Source: Gorsachius magnificus (lineage: Eukaryota; Chordata; Aves; Pelecaniformes; Ardeidae). From it: a stretch of DNA of 64,000 nucleotides. The notes beneath the pieces were generated by a model. That model had not been told where the DNA came from. It ran no database searches and saw nothing but the letters and a program-made list of their open reading frames with translations. The stretch covers positions 8,059,821 through 8,123,820 of the forward strand of contig CM067081.1 of assembly GCA_034008185.1 (NCBI GenBank). Reading direction: 5' to 3'. Each line of letters begins with the position of its first letter. Positions within the stretch are counted from its first letter, which is position 1. This document shows positions 47,681 through 61,820 of the stretch, piece by piece. A program made the position numbers and the translations under genes.

Positions 47681-50600
47681 AAGGGTGCAGCAGTGCAACG
47701 CCAGCTCAGTGCTCTGGGGGCCTGTTTTTAAGGCTTCATTTTGTCAACATATTCCTGTATTGCCCTGACATTGCAATGCAACTCTTAAAGAGGAATGGTG
47801 AGCTTTACTGAGAAAGTTCTCTAGGATGAAGCTTATATCTCAGCACACTATGCCTGTGGTTATCTTCCCTCCTACCTTCCTTGCTAATGAACCCATCCAT
47901 CCCCTCCCTCGCTGTAAACAGTTATACTATATGCATACCTCTGGGACTTGCAAAAGCTCCGGGGTAGTCCCAGCCGTGTGAGTCAACATGCAGCTTGTCT
48001 TCCTGAACAAATGCCTGTCAGGCCACCGAGGATGGTCTTTTTGTAACACTTGCCATCAGAGGAGCAATCTAAAATTTGCTTTCTCAAGAAAGCCTTGTAC
48101 ATTGTGTCTTCAGTTTTAAGTGGATTTCTTAATCTGCGTGTTCTCTTCTTGCAGGAGTATTGTGTTTGTATTCTGTGGTCCTGTGCCCATATATATCTCC
48201 TGGCTGTAGTTTCTGTGCATTTCTGAACAATTTATAAATACAATGAGCCCAAGTGGTTTGAAACATTCCTGGTGGGATTCTTAACAATTCCTGCATTGCT
48301 TACCCTTGCTCTCACTCATGCTAGTAGGATTATGTTAACCATGAGCGGTTTTGGAAGTTCACTTTGCTACATTAGTTTGTACTTTCAGGAAGACAAGTCC
48401 TGTAGGAATGCCAGCAGTTCTTTATTATTTCAAATTAGGCAATTTTTTTGGTCAATATTTCATCGCATTCTGAAGAATGATTATAAGCAAGCCTTTGTAC
48501 CCTCTACGTGTATTTGAAGTTCACATCTCATTTTATAGAATATTGCCAATGTCATACAGGGGAACATTTGCTGTGCTGATATTTAACTGCCCTCAGTGAG
48601 ATGGTACTAGATGGTACTAGGTGGTACAATCAGTAGGCAAGTCTTAAAACCAGGGGCTCTAAGTTCTTCCTGCCTCTACGAGATTTACTGTATGACCTTC
48701 AGTTAGGTTCTGCTCTTACTCCTATAGGTAAAATGGCACCTTTCATGCTCATGGGCTGGAGAATACAAGGACATTAAAGCTTGTGTCTCACAGACAATAT
48801 TTGTTCACCTCGGAGCTGCTACCGTCAAATATTACATTCTCAGGTTATGTGGTTTGGACAACATGGAGCACCTACCAGCTCAAGTCAGCTTTTAACCAAG
48901 GGTTAAGATCACCTGAGAGTGGAACTTACTTTCAGCAGATGGCAAATATTGTAATACTTGGTCATGCTATGATCCCTAGCAAGGGAATATATTTGTAGGT
49001 AACAAAAGAAAACTATGAGTAATTCTTGGTTGTCTCACACTTAAATAAGCTTTGCCAGTGCAGCTTAGCTATGAAGTAGCTCATTGTTTAAAAGATCCTT
49101 GATGTTTTCATGGTAAATATTTTAGCCGTGACCTACACAAAATGAAAACCATATAGTAACAAATTCTGGAAAACACTGAAATTACTCACCTCTCCACCTC
49201 CAGTAGAGGTGGCAACAGTCAGGAGTTATCCATTGGTTGTGTAATGTATCAGTTCAAGCTACATGATAAGGATTTCTGTCTATTGGTAAGAGTTTTCCTT
49301 GAGCTTCCTAGTTCCTTCTAGCATGCTTTATATCAAATTAACTATTTGTTAATTTTTATGTGTAGATAAATGTACTCAAAGAGTGAATAAGAAGCAGGAA
49401 ACCAGAACATGTTAATGTTTACGTTCTGAAGAAAATATAAATTGCTATGTTCAGGTCTAGTAGAACTTATTCGAGCACCTTTACAGTAATAAATGATGTA
49501 ATGTAACTTCAGTTTTCCTCTTTTTCATTAACTTGTAATACACCTGCCAAAAAGGTGAATTACAGATAGGAAGGTGAGCTATTATTATTTGGTGTGAAAG
49601 CCAGTTGTTTTTAAAAGGGAAAACACGGAAGAGATTTCTTTTGTTCTCTTTTCTCTCTTCCCTTTCTTTGCACAGTGAGGAAATATCAAGTGAAGGCAGA
49701 AATGAGGCTGGCTTATCAGATATTGGGGACTTTGTTTTCTGTTTTTTTGTTCAAGTGAAGTTCACCCAGAGGTGTTTTTTATACTATAAATGTTAGGCTG
49801 CAGATTAAATCTGTGCACTGTTCCTATGGAACAACAGGCAAGTTTGAAAGGACATAAAGGACATAAAAAGCATAGAGAAAGAGGTGAGTGAGTCAGGAAG
49901 GAGCCTTACTGGTGAATTTTGAACAAGGGCCAATAGGTCTTTCTGTGAATTAGTGTCTTGATGTGTTAGTACTTAAAAGTTTTGGGGAAATGAGCAGATT
50001 GAGCAATAATGGGGTTTTTTCCTGTTTCATGCTGACCATAGCAACTCAGGGGTTTTTTCAGTTTTCACAAGAATTGAATTCCAATGAAATACACTGCTGG
50101 TTTCTAATTCTGCTTGTAGCAAACAGGAAAGTGTTGATCAATATTACAAATGGTGGATTTTATTCAATTGTTTTCACTCTTTTCATCATAATCATCTTGA
50201 ATGGATCAGTGTCTAATGTTAAAAAAGTGGATAGGAGTTAAGCCACTAAATGAAAAGCCACTAAAAAAACCACCACGGGTAGCAAAATGTAAGGAAAAAT
50301 CAAGAATTAAGTATTAGGCACCTACTTTTTTTTTAATATTGCCAGTGAGAAATGTGGGTTTTATTGTGCCATCAAACACTAAAAATAAAAATAAAATTTA
50401 AAAAGGTAAGAAAAGAAAATACAAATATACTAAAATGAGAATTATTTCTACTATAGATTTTGCTGTTATATATTTTTCCTTACCAAGCTGTTATTATATC
50501 CTATAGCTTACAGAATAATGAGAAATGAGACTGAAATCTACCCAAATAAGGAATCTAGTTTCATACATAAATATCAGGAGGTGACCCGTGAGGAGATGAC

Positions 50601-52337
50601 TGCTGTTAGTACCTCTCAGAAATGCTCTTTTTTAACCACAGTAACATAGCTTTGAAAGACGAGTGAGTCTGACTTCTTTGTACCCTGTTAAGCTTAATCT
50701 TTACAGACAAAGTCTTGAACCACATGGAGGATGAGAGCTGAACTTTGAAGAAGGTACAGTTCTTAGGAAAATGCAAAATGTCAGCATATTCCTAACATGG
50801 ATACAGAACAGATAGTCAGGCAAGGGACTGATGGGGTAATATTTTTGACATTATTTTACCCTTCTGTAGAAACTCAAGGTGGATATATGTAGGGTCCCTG
50901 TGAAGCAGAAAGCAGCGTTCTGTCCCACAGAAGCTCTGTGGAACTCCTAAGGTGCATGGCTGCAAAGTCTGCTTCCGTTCCCTGTGTTGGGGAGTGCTGG
51001 GGCAATGTCTGCTCTGGCATTAAGTGATCTTCCATATGCACCTATTCTCCAGAGGGTAGGATACAACTTTCTCCATCTTGATGACAATCGGTCCCCAGGA
51101 ATGCCAACAACCCTTCAACCAGGGAAAAACAGTTGAGTCCAAGGAGTCCAGTGGTATTTCTTACTGGTGTTGGGAAGAATTCTCCACAGTCACTTTCTTT
51201 GTTGTTTTTTTCTTGCATCTTGGAACCAATAGTGGAGATACAATGCTGGTTTGGGAGATTTTCTCTTCATGCCCATAGCAAGCATGCTTACAGATGCGTA
51301 GAAGTCTGCAAATGGCAGTTGTTCCTCTGTAGTAGAAGGACCATGTGCTCTCTTTCCAGTTCCATTTCCTCTCCTGCACCAAGAGGAATATCATTTAATT
51401 CAGTGGAATTCAACGGCTGTAAAGCAAACATGCCTCAGGTCCCTAGTAAATGCTGTTAAGAGTAACATGTCCAGAAAGTTATTTTTTCAGGACCTACCTG
51501 TATCCCAAGGAGATAATATAAGCCACATTTGGAAAAAAAATTATGTTTAGTTTTAGACGTTCTGGGTTTAGTAGACTCCTTTTTAGCAGTGCAAAGGAAT
51601 TGTAATGCAGGTTAACTACTTGTTTTGAGAATGCTTCAGACCTCTGAAGGTGAGGTTGTGTCAGAGGACAGAGCCTCAGAATGAAGGACAAATGGTGATG
51701 AAGTTTGGAAAACCCATGCCCTTATGTCTGGCTCTTCTTTCCACACTGCTTGCATGACTTCCAAATTATTAGAAATTTTGGATCAGATTTTTCCAATGCT
51801 GTGAGTTTGTCTTTGGAGACTGACACGTGATTGTCAGTTAACATAAATTAATCCATATAGAATGAATTTAAATTTATGAGTTTGATTTTTAAATTGCCTA
51901 TATCATCCACTGTATTGGAAGGTGTATACTATGCTTCCTTTAGATTCTCCATGACATTAACAATAATGGTGCAGCAAGCGTACAACCCTGTAGTAGGAAA
52001 AATCAGGCCCCATCTTTCAATATAATTTCATGTTCTATTTGTGCCTCTTTTCACTCACTTAGTTACAGCAGTAAAAACACTACCCAAGACTCCAAAATTC
52101 ATAATATTGTTTAAAAAAACCAGAACTTTTACACTTCTGTTGTAGGGTGATGTTGGTGCCTAGCCACACTGTGTGTCTGTCTGAAGGAGGACTGGGGGCT
52201 CTTGGAGGACATAGTGGGTATTGGAAAGTGGAGGAGAAAGTGGGAGGTTCTGTGGTGAGAGACCCCAAATGTATCTGCAGAAAAAGGGGGGTCTGTACAC
52301 TGAGGATACCACATATCTTGGTAATGATACCAGGATC
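47681..52337. other. Intron of DLG2 with one MIR remnant
   Basis: About 4.7 kb without exons or CR1. It holds a small tandem of gatggtacta (48599-48628, three units), a tandem of aaggacata near 49850 and the MIR-like copy at 48630-48780. Confidence 0.45.
48630..48780 (+). mobile_element. MIR-like SINE remnant, sense
   Basis: The order of blocks fits MIR: aaaaccaggggctctaagttctt (box B region, changed), tgcctctacgagatttactgtatgacctt (MIR 'ctgccacttactagctgtgtgacctt'), then a C/T stretch and ctataggtaaaatggca (MIR 'ctcatctgtaaaatggg'). Tail not clear. Assignment by eye. Confidence 0.55.
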
Positions 52338-52519
52338 AACCATTGGAATGGGCTGCCCAAGGAAGTGGTTGAGTCCCCATCCCTGGAGGTATTTAAAAGT
52401 CAGGCAGATGAGGTGCTTAGGGACATGGTTTAGTAGTGGGATGGCAGGGTTAGGTTAACAGTTGGACTTGGTGATCTTAAAGCTCTTTTCCAATCTAAAT
52501 GATTCTATGATTCTAGGAT
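52338..52519 (+). mobile_element. CR1 LINE 3' end, sense, 180 bp
   Basis: Starts in the codons for [19 protein letters not shown], reaches the TAG stop near 52431, then the 3' UTR (gacttggtgatcttaaagctc) and two tail units (gattctatgattctagg). Same subfamily as 1498, 21130 and 60792. Confidence 0.92.
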
Positions 52520-55060
52520 CATCAGGTAGCAGCAGTGGAAGAGGGTATATGGAGAGACAGAGATGCAGCTCCCACTTATGAACAAGCCAGGAAGCTCATG
52601 TAATGAGGGCTAAAAATGTACAACGATTTAATTAAAATTGACATTTTCATGTAATCAGAGAATATGGTGCTGAATCTTAAAGAACAGTTCAAATACTGTG
52701 ACACTCAGAAGAGGTTTGGGAGAGGCAGCCACTGCGTTCCCTTTGGGATGTCTCTCTCACTATGTTAAAGCAGTTTCATGAAGGACTACCTCTCTGATCC
52801 AGCTCAGCAGTTCCTGTGTTTATGTTACTTAATACTAAACTAAGTTACAGCTTTGACATCACTTTAAATCACCTATATATATATATACTCTTTATATTTT
52901 TCTATATATTATATTTAATAGATTTTAATAGAAAAGTTTTATATTCTGAAATGCTGGGTATCTAACGGTGTCTAATGTTTGGGTTAGATGATTTCAGAAT
53001 TTTTGCCAAATACAGGACTTCTAATGCATAGCCTGGTTCTATCAGTGACTGTAATATTTGGGTTAAACAAAAGGAAATCATCTAAATGGAGACTTAGTCA
53101 TCATTAAATAACTCAGAAATAAGAATTTTAAAAAAGGTTTCTATGTTATCTTACCCTGCATAAGAAGTAAGTATTTTCACTCCAGTTTTTGTTCAGCAAT
53201 GTTTATTATTACTAACTGGGTTGCTCTAATAACTTTGGAACTATATTAAGAACTTGACAGAATAGATGAGAACCAGATTAAAATTTTTGGGAAATTTAAT
53301 AACAACTGGGTTCATAGGGAACAAAATCCTTTGCAGTCTGCTCTAGTTAGGTACACATTTGTCAACTGAAAACACAAGGAGTGAACAGGAGATGTGAAAC
53401 TCTTTACCCACTCATGGTCCTATCCAACTGGCATGCTGAAGCAGGCGTAGGTGACCACAGGGGACCTTTTGGCCAACTGGAGAAGTGCTTAATGAGTTTA
53501 GATGTTGTATGGCTGGGCAGTCCCAGAAAGTAAAATGGCATCATTGCTGACTTGAGATATATGTTGGTTTAGGATTTATGTGAATTTTCATGTCTGAATT
53601 TAATCTTGATTTAGATGGATCCTTCCCATGAGTAACACTTATATGGCACTACTCTTTCACAGTGTATGTTAACAGATGATGGTGTAAAAGGGTCTTTGCA
53701 GCATTTTCAATTTTAATCCCAATCTCTGATCTATTACTCAGTTTATCGTTTAAATTTAATGGGATATTTGCCTACTGAATAGAAGACAATGGACAAATTC
53801 ACAAAAACCAGCCTGCCCTCATATTACTAATAAGCAGAATATGAGCACAACTCATAACGTGTTCAATTATTTCTGTACCATCTTCTCAAATATACGAATG
53901 AAATTTGTACTTACAGTCACAAGAGAGCAACTTCAAGCCTCTCTGAACTGCCAAAGCTGTATAAGCAATGTTAGTGGAAGTGAAATTTGGGACTTGTGAT
54001 TTCAGTTGTTTTTCTTTAGACCACAGCTTTTGGGGAAATGAAGGGCTTGAGGAAACTGATAACTGGCAGCCCCCAGAGGATGCATTATATCTTTCCCACA
54101 TACTGCTGTCTGATATAATTTGACAGCATCAACACTGCTGACGGGTGTAAAAAGAAGATTCCTATATGCATCCCCGGAACAGGAATTGTCACTGATTCAG
54201 GCTTGAAAAAGGAAACCTGCAGGAACAGTCCTTTCCCCGCAGACTTCTGTTGGGGATGATGCTGGGTCTCCCTTTAACTTTTCCACTGACTTACAGAGAA
54301 AATGAGAACATTTCTTGTGTATAAAGACAATTATTGTATGACTATAGGCTGATTCTGGTGACACAGCTGTGGTTTAACACACTGAGAATATATTTTCCCT
54401 CTGTAAAAACTCACATTTAGAGAGGGGAGTAATTTGTTCATTATCCACACATTAGGTTGGGGAATACTCCCATGAATCATGTTTGGTTTTTGGTTTTTTT
54501 TACCCTTGATGAATTTAAATAAGTTAATGTTATTTCTTCATACCTCTCAAAGGTATTTGACTAGATTGTCTAAAATCATTAGTTGCAAAATTAAAAGCCC
54601 ACAGAATTACCAACAGTACAGATGACTTCTGGTGCTGTTTGTTGTGTCATTATGCCCTGGAAATCCTTATTTCCATGTATTAGCATCTGTTTTGGTATTC
54701 TCCAAAGATCAGTCTTGGGTATTTCTTTTTACTTACAGTGACAGTGGCAATAAAATTTCCAATTCTCTTAAGCTGTACAATGCATAGAAAAAGTTGGAGA
54801 AATAGAGTCTGAATTACAGTGGCTCTCAAGAGAAAAAAAAAAAATAAATTTTTGGTGATAGATGAACAGGCATTTTGTTAACAAATTTTTCCTGAAATAC
54901 CTTTTAAATTATTCAGGCTGGATCTTCTATCAAATGTTTGATAACTAATACACTGCTTCTGAAATGTACGGAGCATAGCCTTCAGAAAGTATGCCCCAAA
55001 TCATTAAAGCATGATTTTTCCTTATTACACTGTCAAATGTTTCTTCTGTTTAGCAATCAT
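52520..55060. other. Intron of DLG2 with an AT-rich microsatellite
   Basis: AT-rich sequence, including the tatatata run at about 52873-52920. No exon or further named repeat. Confidence 0.45.
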
Positions 55061-55600
55061 AATAGAATCACAGAAAAGGTCATGCTGGAAGGGACATCAT
55101 CTGGTCCAACTCTGTGGTTAAAGCAGGGCCTTAGATTAGGTTATCCAAGAACCTGTCAGGTCAAGTCTTGAATATTTCCTGCAAGGGCAATTCCAACACT
55201 TCTCAGGGTGACCTCATCCAATGTTTAATTTTTCTTATGGTGACAAATTTTTTTCTTATATCCAGGTAAAATTTCCCCCAAGGCAAGTCATGTCCCTTAC
55301 CTCTTGTCCTGTCACAGTGCATCTCTTGAAGAGAGCACCTCCATCTTCTCTGTACCAAATTTTTGGGTATTGGAAGACAGTAATTAGATGCCCCCAAGCC
55401 TTTCTCTAGGCTGAACAAAGTCAGTTCCTTCAGTCTGTCTTCATCAGGTTCTCCAGTCTCTAGCCATTTTCATGGCCCTCCTCTGGACTCTCTCCAATTT
55501 CTTAATGTCTTGTTTGGTCTGGAGTGGGGTTAAATCTGGACACGGTATTCCAGGTGTAGCCTAAAAAGTGCAGAGTAGAGGTGGTATAATTGCATCCCCA
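55061..55600 (-). mobile_element. CR1 LINE 3' portion, antisense, decayed
   Basis: Old minus-strand copy. aatagaatcacagaaaaggt is the worn tail, ctggaagggacatcatctggtccaact the 3' UTR signature. Upstream in the element are tatccaggtaaaatttcccc (the DIRKKF region) and ccctcctctggactctctcc (QRATK region) up to aaaagtgcagagtagagg. One 71-codon piece of the C terminus remains open, the rest is interrupted. 5' end near 55600. Confidence 0.85.
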
Positions 55601-56010
55601 TGCCAAACAATTTAGCCGAAGCAGGTCTTCCAGAAAACTAATGCTAGAAGCTGTTTTCTTGCTAAAATTTATTGGATTGAATGTTTTTCCTTTGATTTTT
55701 AAGTAGATATATGACTAGAACTACTATATTTATGTATGTGGCTGTGTTTCATTAGTTTTATTTTCAGTGTAATTGATAAAGCCGTTCAGATCCACTCATC
55801 CTGTTGCTTATCACTTGTTTCCACCAGTGTTCCTTGACCAACAGTTTTATCTTTTTACTTATATTTCAGATGCTGAGGGAGGGTTTTTTTAAGAAAGCAT
55901 TTATTTGTTGATACACACCTTTTGGGCTTGTCTGCATTTGTCCACTGATTACACTGCAATGTTTCAGAGAAAGGTAAAAACTATTTGCATTTCTGCACAA
56001 CCTTTCAGCC
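55601..56010. other. Intron of DLG2, nothing recognised
   Basis: About 400 bp of AT-rich sequence between an old CR1 and a SINE-like remnant. Confidence 0.45.
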
Positions 56011-56130
56011 AGGGGTCTTAAGGTACTTTACAAAACCCCAACAAGCAATTTCTCATCCATGCACACAAGATAGGCAATAATTTGCATCACAAGTGAGAAA
56101 GCTGAAGTAGTGGGAGAGTACGATTTGGAA
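56011..56130 (-). mobile_element. MIR-like SINE 3' part, antisense
   Basis: tcttaaggtactttaca resembles the complement of a MIR/core-SINE tail ('aaagcgctttgaga'), and aataatttgcatcacaagtgagaaagctgaagtag fits the complement of 'cctcagtttcctcatctgtaaaatgggg'. Short and diverged. Confidence 0.45.
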
Positions 56131-59100
56131 TGAAAAGAGGAATAGTTGGATCATTTAATCTGATCTCTTCCTAGATACACAGCGCAATGAGGGACAACGC
56201 AAAGCTGTGATGTCTTCCCTACAGCCTTCTATAATTCCCTCATCCAGCCTGTCCTCATGTCGATTCTGGGTCCACCTTGCAGTTCAGGACTCAACACCAC
56301 CCTGGAGTGAAACCCTCGTGGGCAGAGTGATCAGACTGCAGATAGTACAGTCAAGTAGGAAACATCAACTTCTGCTAGCCCTTCCCAACTTTCCAACCTC
56401 TTCTACACCCTCCTGCTTTCTCTCCCACCTCCTTCAGTTTCTTCCAAATTTCCTGCTGCCAGACTGTCTCTGCCCCATGAGACAGCCTTGAGCAGGGCAA
56501 GGCGGAGCTTGCAGATCAACCCATGACATGGTGAGAACACATTAGCGACTTCATGATGCTAAAAGGAACCATATTCCCACATAAAATATTTAGGGCCATG
56601 AAGTCCTAAATGTTCTCTTTATAGCCCAGATGTTTACACTAAATGCAAGGTGTTGCACACCCCTAAGCATCTGTAAATACACTAAAACAAAATTATGGTT
56701 ATTTCAAGCCATTTTTTGATGTCTTCCCAGATAGGTTACAGAAGATTTCCAAGGTTTGTGTATTACGTATTAGGCCTTGGGTTTGTTTTTTGTTTTTTTT
56801 TTTAATTAACACAATAAAAGAATAAAAGTGGCATTTTAAAAACTGAAGTGTGGATTACCTGCTGCCATAAGAAAGTCTTAATTTTTCAAAGGCACAGAGC
56901 ATTCATAGAAGCACCTATATTAGGGCCGGATTTCAAATGTTGGGATGTGTAGTGATACCTAGCAATATCTTACCTCACTACCATGAGGTCTTCAAAAATA
57001 TTTCCTTCTAAATTTGGGTGCTGAGTTCTTGTAAAATTTGGGGCTTACTTACCCCTTCAAGAAAATGTTCGATATAGGCTTGACAGCTAGTTAAATGTTC
57101 CAAAATTAAAAAATACTTTTCTCCTCTTTATACTATATAAAACTTCCTGAAAGTTCTTGAAAGTACTGTCATACCTAAAAATTATTTCTATGCTGCACAG
57201 TCTCCATTTCACATGGATTATCATCATGCTACTTTAATTTGTGGACTCCAAGGAGGGAGAAAAATTAGGTGCTGTTAATTAAATATTGCATAGAGAAAAC
57301 CAATCACCTTGAAAATAGATATTCAGAGCTATTCACAGCAAAATTTTCCTTCACAAAGACTGTGCTCTGGCCAGATACAGAGTAGTTTCACCCTTTATGC
57401 TTGTAACCATAGATGTATACACAGCGCTTGAAGCTTTGTACCTTGATTGATCTTTGCACTGAGACTGATACTTTCAGAAAAACCTTTAAATTATTTATCT
57501 CATTCAATTAATACGATAACCTTGGATGGACTCAGATCATTTTCTTCACATAAAAGATGATATTGTATATCACTTCTATAGCTGCATTATAACAAATTTC
57601 TACTGGTAAACAATTAATTGGGAAAAAATATGGCTTGTTTTCCTTCTCTTCATGAAATGTTTGCAGTCAGATGATAGTGTTTATGAATTTGTTCATACTT
57701 GATATGGTTCGGTGAACAGATTTTGCAATCCCTGTGTAGCTCTGTGTTGTTTGCCAACTAATGAAAATTTGATTTTTAAGGCAGGTCAGCTGCATATCCT
57801 GCTATTGTTGTTTTTTCCTCACTAAGCCCAACCAACTTTGTTTAGCTTGCATGCATCTCCAGAGCTTTGGGGTTCTCAAAGGACAGCAAAATTCAGTTCT
57901 GCTGCCCCACAGAGAAGGGGATGGGATCAGGGAACATCCAAGATGCTCCAACCATGGGATGGGGAAAGACTGGAGATAAGAATGGGACCAGGATAAAAAG
58001 CCAGTGAGAAAAACCCTGAAAAATAACTTTTGCTGTTCTGGCTGCTGGTAAGGGAGGGGTAAATAGCGTCTGTGTGATGAAGAAGAAGGACCACAAGTAT
58101 TACACCTTACAGCTGTAATTCCCGTGCTTCAGATCTTGATCCTGCTCTTTCTCGGCACCAAGCAGGGCGAAATCCACAGCTAAAGGAGACTGGGCTGTGG
58201 TGAGGAATGAGACAGACAAAAAGGCAAAAACCTGTAGCAAAAATGAACTGCAAGAGCAGGGGCAATGAGAACTCTTCTCTCCATGAAAACTGGGAAACAC
58301 TTGGTACTCAGGACAAGAGATGTGCTTGTTGGTACAGCCTCCTTGCTCTGGGATCCACTAACCTTTTACAGAAGCTTTCAATGAGGGCTGCATAAATGAA
58401 GGCAGGCAGAAATGGCATGTGGAAGCATGTTTGTCCTGGGAGCAGATGGGAAATAGGCTCATCATGACTTATTGTGCATAAATATATTGTTAGTTTCCTA
58501 CTGTTGTTACAAGAAAATGAATGATGTAACCCTTCCTCCTTTCAGCTAAGTTGTCCTTGTTTTCTGCAAAGACATAATACTTGTGAAAGTCCTATTTCCG
58601 AAGAGTACTCAAGGAAAGTATTAATTCATATGGGAACTTGGAAAGATTCAGGGTCTACCCTGAGCAAAGTGGGTGCTGTGCTTGTGGTACCACATAGCCT
58701 CACAGGCTGTGGCTTGACGTAGGGCTCTGAGTACTGGATCAAACTCCCTGCTGCAAGATGGTGTAAAATGCTGATGCCCTGTAAGCCTGGGCTGCTGATG
58801 CAGTTGTATTCAGCAAATTTGACCGGTTTTGTGTTGGTATGGCACCCTCTGTGCCTGAGTCCTAACTTTATGCCAGATCAAATATCATCTGTCCTCCCAC
58901 AGCAGGCACAAAGCCAGCAACAACACGTAAGAGCAGCAGAAAGTCTGTAGCACAAGCACTAGCTGGTTGGTTGGAAAGGTAAGCATTTACCCTCTCTTGA
59001 TCCATAATCAAATTCACTTGCTGGTGACAGTGCAGATATCATGGGATAGTGACTTTTCTGGCTTTCTTTTTCTCTTGGATTTAGTTTTCATGACACAAAC

Positions 59101-60382
59101 TATGCTTGATGCCCCTATCAAGGTGTATTCGATGCACTCACATTAAATATTACTCAAAATACCAGGGATACTAAACAGCCTGTGAGCTCATTGTATCAGG
59201 CGCATTGAGGTACATTTAGTAGCATGTAGTCGTATCACTGTCAGTTAATAGAAGTAAGAGATTTAGATACCAAATAACTGTGCTTGGGCACATTTGATCA
59301 CATCTTTCTTTCTTTCCTTACCTCTCAAGTTTTATTGGGATGCCTGAGTCACAGCAGGTCGAAACAGTGGGGGCCAACTGAAGGAAGTGTTGCCTACGTA
59401 TCGGATCATAATCTTTTGGTAGCAGCTCCCCAGCTGAAGAGTTAAGCTGGCAAAGCTGCAGCTGTAAGAAATCTGCAAGCAGCGAGCACTAGAAGAGAGC
59501 AAAGATGCCAAGATCAGTCCATTTTCTAATGAAGGCATGCTGGTTGTGAACAGGATTTTCTGCTCTTTGACCAGTTCTGCTTCTCACCCTGTTTTTACCT
59601 ACATCTTTCTTTTTTAGTCTGTCTTTGACTTAGACAAAAGGAGTGGAATTACGCCAAAAGGATACATTTGTTTTTCTAATTCCCAATATGAAACCAGGTT
59701 TGCACTTGACTTTCCACTGTGCTTTTATACATTTAATTGCACTATGAAATTCAATACTTCGGGTTTGTTTGAAATCATAAAATAACTCTCATCAATGAGT
59801 CCTTTTGCTTTGCTTCAATCACAGCATGTGTATGATTTAAAAGTTGCACCACCCACGTTGTCCAAAATTTTGCTATGCACAGATGCTCAGTAAATTGCAT
59901 ACCTCCATCTGTGGCAATATAATTAGCTGGAAGAAGGTTTGAATTTGGATTTAATGTATTGTATTCTGATTCAGTTTGAAACTGTTTTCATTCCTCTGAA
60001 TTATGGGGGTGGGGGTTCTGCCACTGCTCTTAAATTTAAAATATTTCTCAGTTTAATCTGAGAAATAAATTGATCCCATTTTAAGAAGCAAGAACTGCAG
60101 TGCCCAGACGTCTTAAACATCCAGTAATTCTTCAAAGACTTAATACATTCATATGCATGTGTAATGGCTGTGTTCTTTTTTCACATAGAATAAGCATTTG
60201 AAAATGCTATATGTACAGTAAATATCTGATAAATATATTTCTAGAAAGTAAATGGGTGGGTGTTTGCCATAATAGCCATAATTCTTAGATTTTCAGTAAC
60301 AATTTGTATCTGAACATTTCAAAGACTTCTAACAACTGCTGAGCAATGAAATTGTGTAAGAAGCCTGCAGAATTGTTATTTT
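56131..60382. other. Intron of DLG2, no exon or named repeat
   Basis: About 4.2 kb. Frames such as 56207-56491 have no family features. A T run occurs near 56793-56801. Nothing further recognised. Confidence 0.4.
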
Positions 60383-60470
60383 AGAAGACAGGGGACAAAA
60401 GGATTGTGATTTGCCCAAGCTCAGAAAAAGCAATAGGAAGAAAATTCAGGCATCTTGTTTCACAACATTA
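60383..60470 (-). mobile_element. MIR-like SINE core, antisense
   Basis: gattgtgatttgcccaagctcagaaaaagcaataggaagaaaattcagg fits the complement of the MIR core ('aagtgacttgcccaaggtcacacagc...aggattc'). About 85 bp, diverged, with flanks unclear. Confidence 0.55.
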
Positions 60471-60791
60471 TTTTAACCACTCAAATAACATTCATCAGAG
60501 AAAACATAGTAAATGTCATTTTCAAGAAAAATCCTCACAAGAAACTCCTATTGTAGTTGCTTATTAAATTAGGTGCAGTATGCCATGCTAAAGTAGTGTT
60601 TTTCTAAACATAGTTATCATGACAGTTTTAATTTTTCTTGTTCTTATTCCTTAAACAAATAGATATATATTTTTAAAACTCCTGTAAATTTGTGCTCCTG
60701 CTGGAACCATACTGATGGCATAATCAAAATGGATATTTGATTGTTGCAAAAATACGCCTTTCTCTGAGAGCAACCTGAAAATTCTGGTATC

Positions 60792-61023
60792 TACCTGAGG
60801 GAACTGGGGTTGTTCAGCCTGGAGAAGAGGAGGCTGAGGGGAGACCTTATCGCCTTCTACAGCTGCCTGACAGGAGTGGGTAGTGAGGTGGGGGTCGGTC
60901 TCTACTCCCAGATAACAGGTGATAGGACAAGGGGAAATGGCCTCAAGTTGTGCCAGGGCAGGTTAAAGATTGGTATTAGGAAAAATTTCTGTACTGAAGT
61001 GGCTGTCAAGCATTGGAATGGAC
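60792..61023 (+). mobile_element. CR1 LINE internal fragment, sense, missing its 3' end
   Basis: Starts at [22 protein letters not shown] codons (60792) and runs through the [10 protein letters not shown] block to HWNG near 61012-61023, then changes abruptly to unrelated sequence. The stop codon, 3' UTR and octamer tail are absent. Normal CR1 copies are truncated at the 5' end, so losing the 3' end needs a later deletion or rearrangement. Confidence 0.88.
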
Positions 61024-61820
61024 TTCAGGGAGTCTGTTAGTGAAGTCACTGGGGTGCTCCAGCTTCTTCTGTGTGATGTTCCCACCCGTCTCTGTGCTGC
61101 ACCTCTCAACTTCCCTGCAGTGAAGCATCCTGAGTAAGCTTCATGAAGACACTTCTCTCTGTGCTCAAAGACAGGGCCCACAGCCTGGCCTTTGGAGAGT
61201 CCAGCCTGACAGTTTTCTTTGCAGTACAATCCACTGTCATCTTCCCTGTAACCAGTTCCTTATCGTTCTTTCAGTTCCTGCATTAATCCTCACTTTCCCT
61301 AGGTTCATGAGAAAAAAAAGGATAACTGTCTTGTAAAACAAAAAGTTATTACCTTTTGGGGTAATAATAACCTTTCTCATCTCTCTGTCTCCAGGTCCCA
61401 TAACTAGGTAAAATACTTTCACTTTTTCTGCTTCTTTTATCCTTGCCTCCCCTCACTTTTTACTGTCTGCTCTCAGTTCTGCATAGAATAGGAGCTTAAT
61501 TTTTATGGATAAAGGCATTTTCAAAGTCTAAACATAAAGTTTAGAAACGGAATTTCCAGTGACTGGTTTACTGCATGGACCAAATGCGCAGTACCTCGGA
61601 GGGATGCCAGTGCTGTACTGGACCCTTAACTACTGTGGTTTGTGTTTGACAATATCACAGCTGTTACTTGCCTTTCAGTATGTGAGGTACATGTATCACA
61701 TTCCGTATCTAGTTATGTTCTAACGGGTGATTCAGTTAATTTTAAAGTTTAAAAATAATTCTGTTCAGAGACATTTTGGTAACAGTCAATACATTCACTT
61801 CAGCTGAAACATTGTTTTTG
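61024..61820. other. Intron of DLG2 after the truncated CR1
   Basis: About 800 bp, no exon or repeat recognised. The first 200 bp, just after the CR1 break, are relatively GC-rich and have no similarity that I can see to other parts of the window. Confidence 0.4.
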
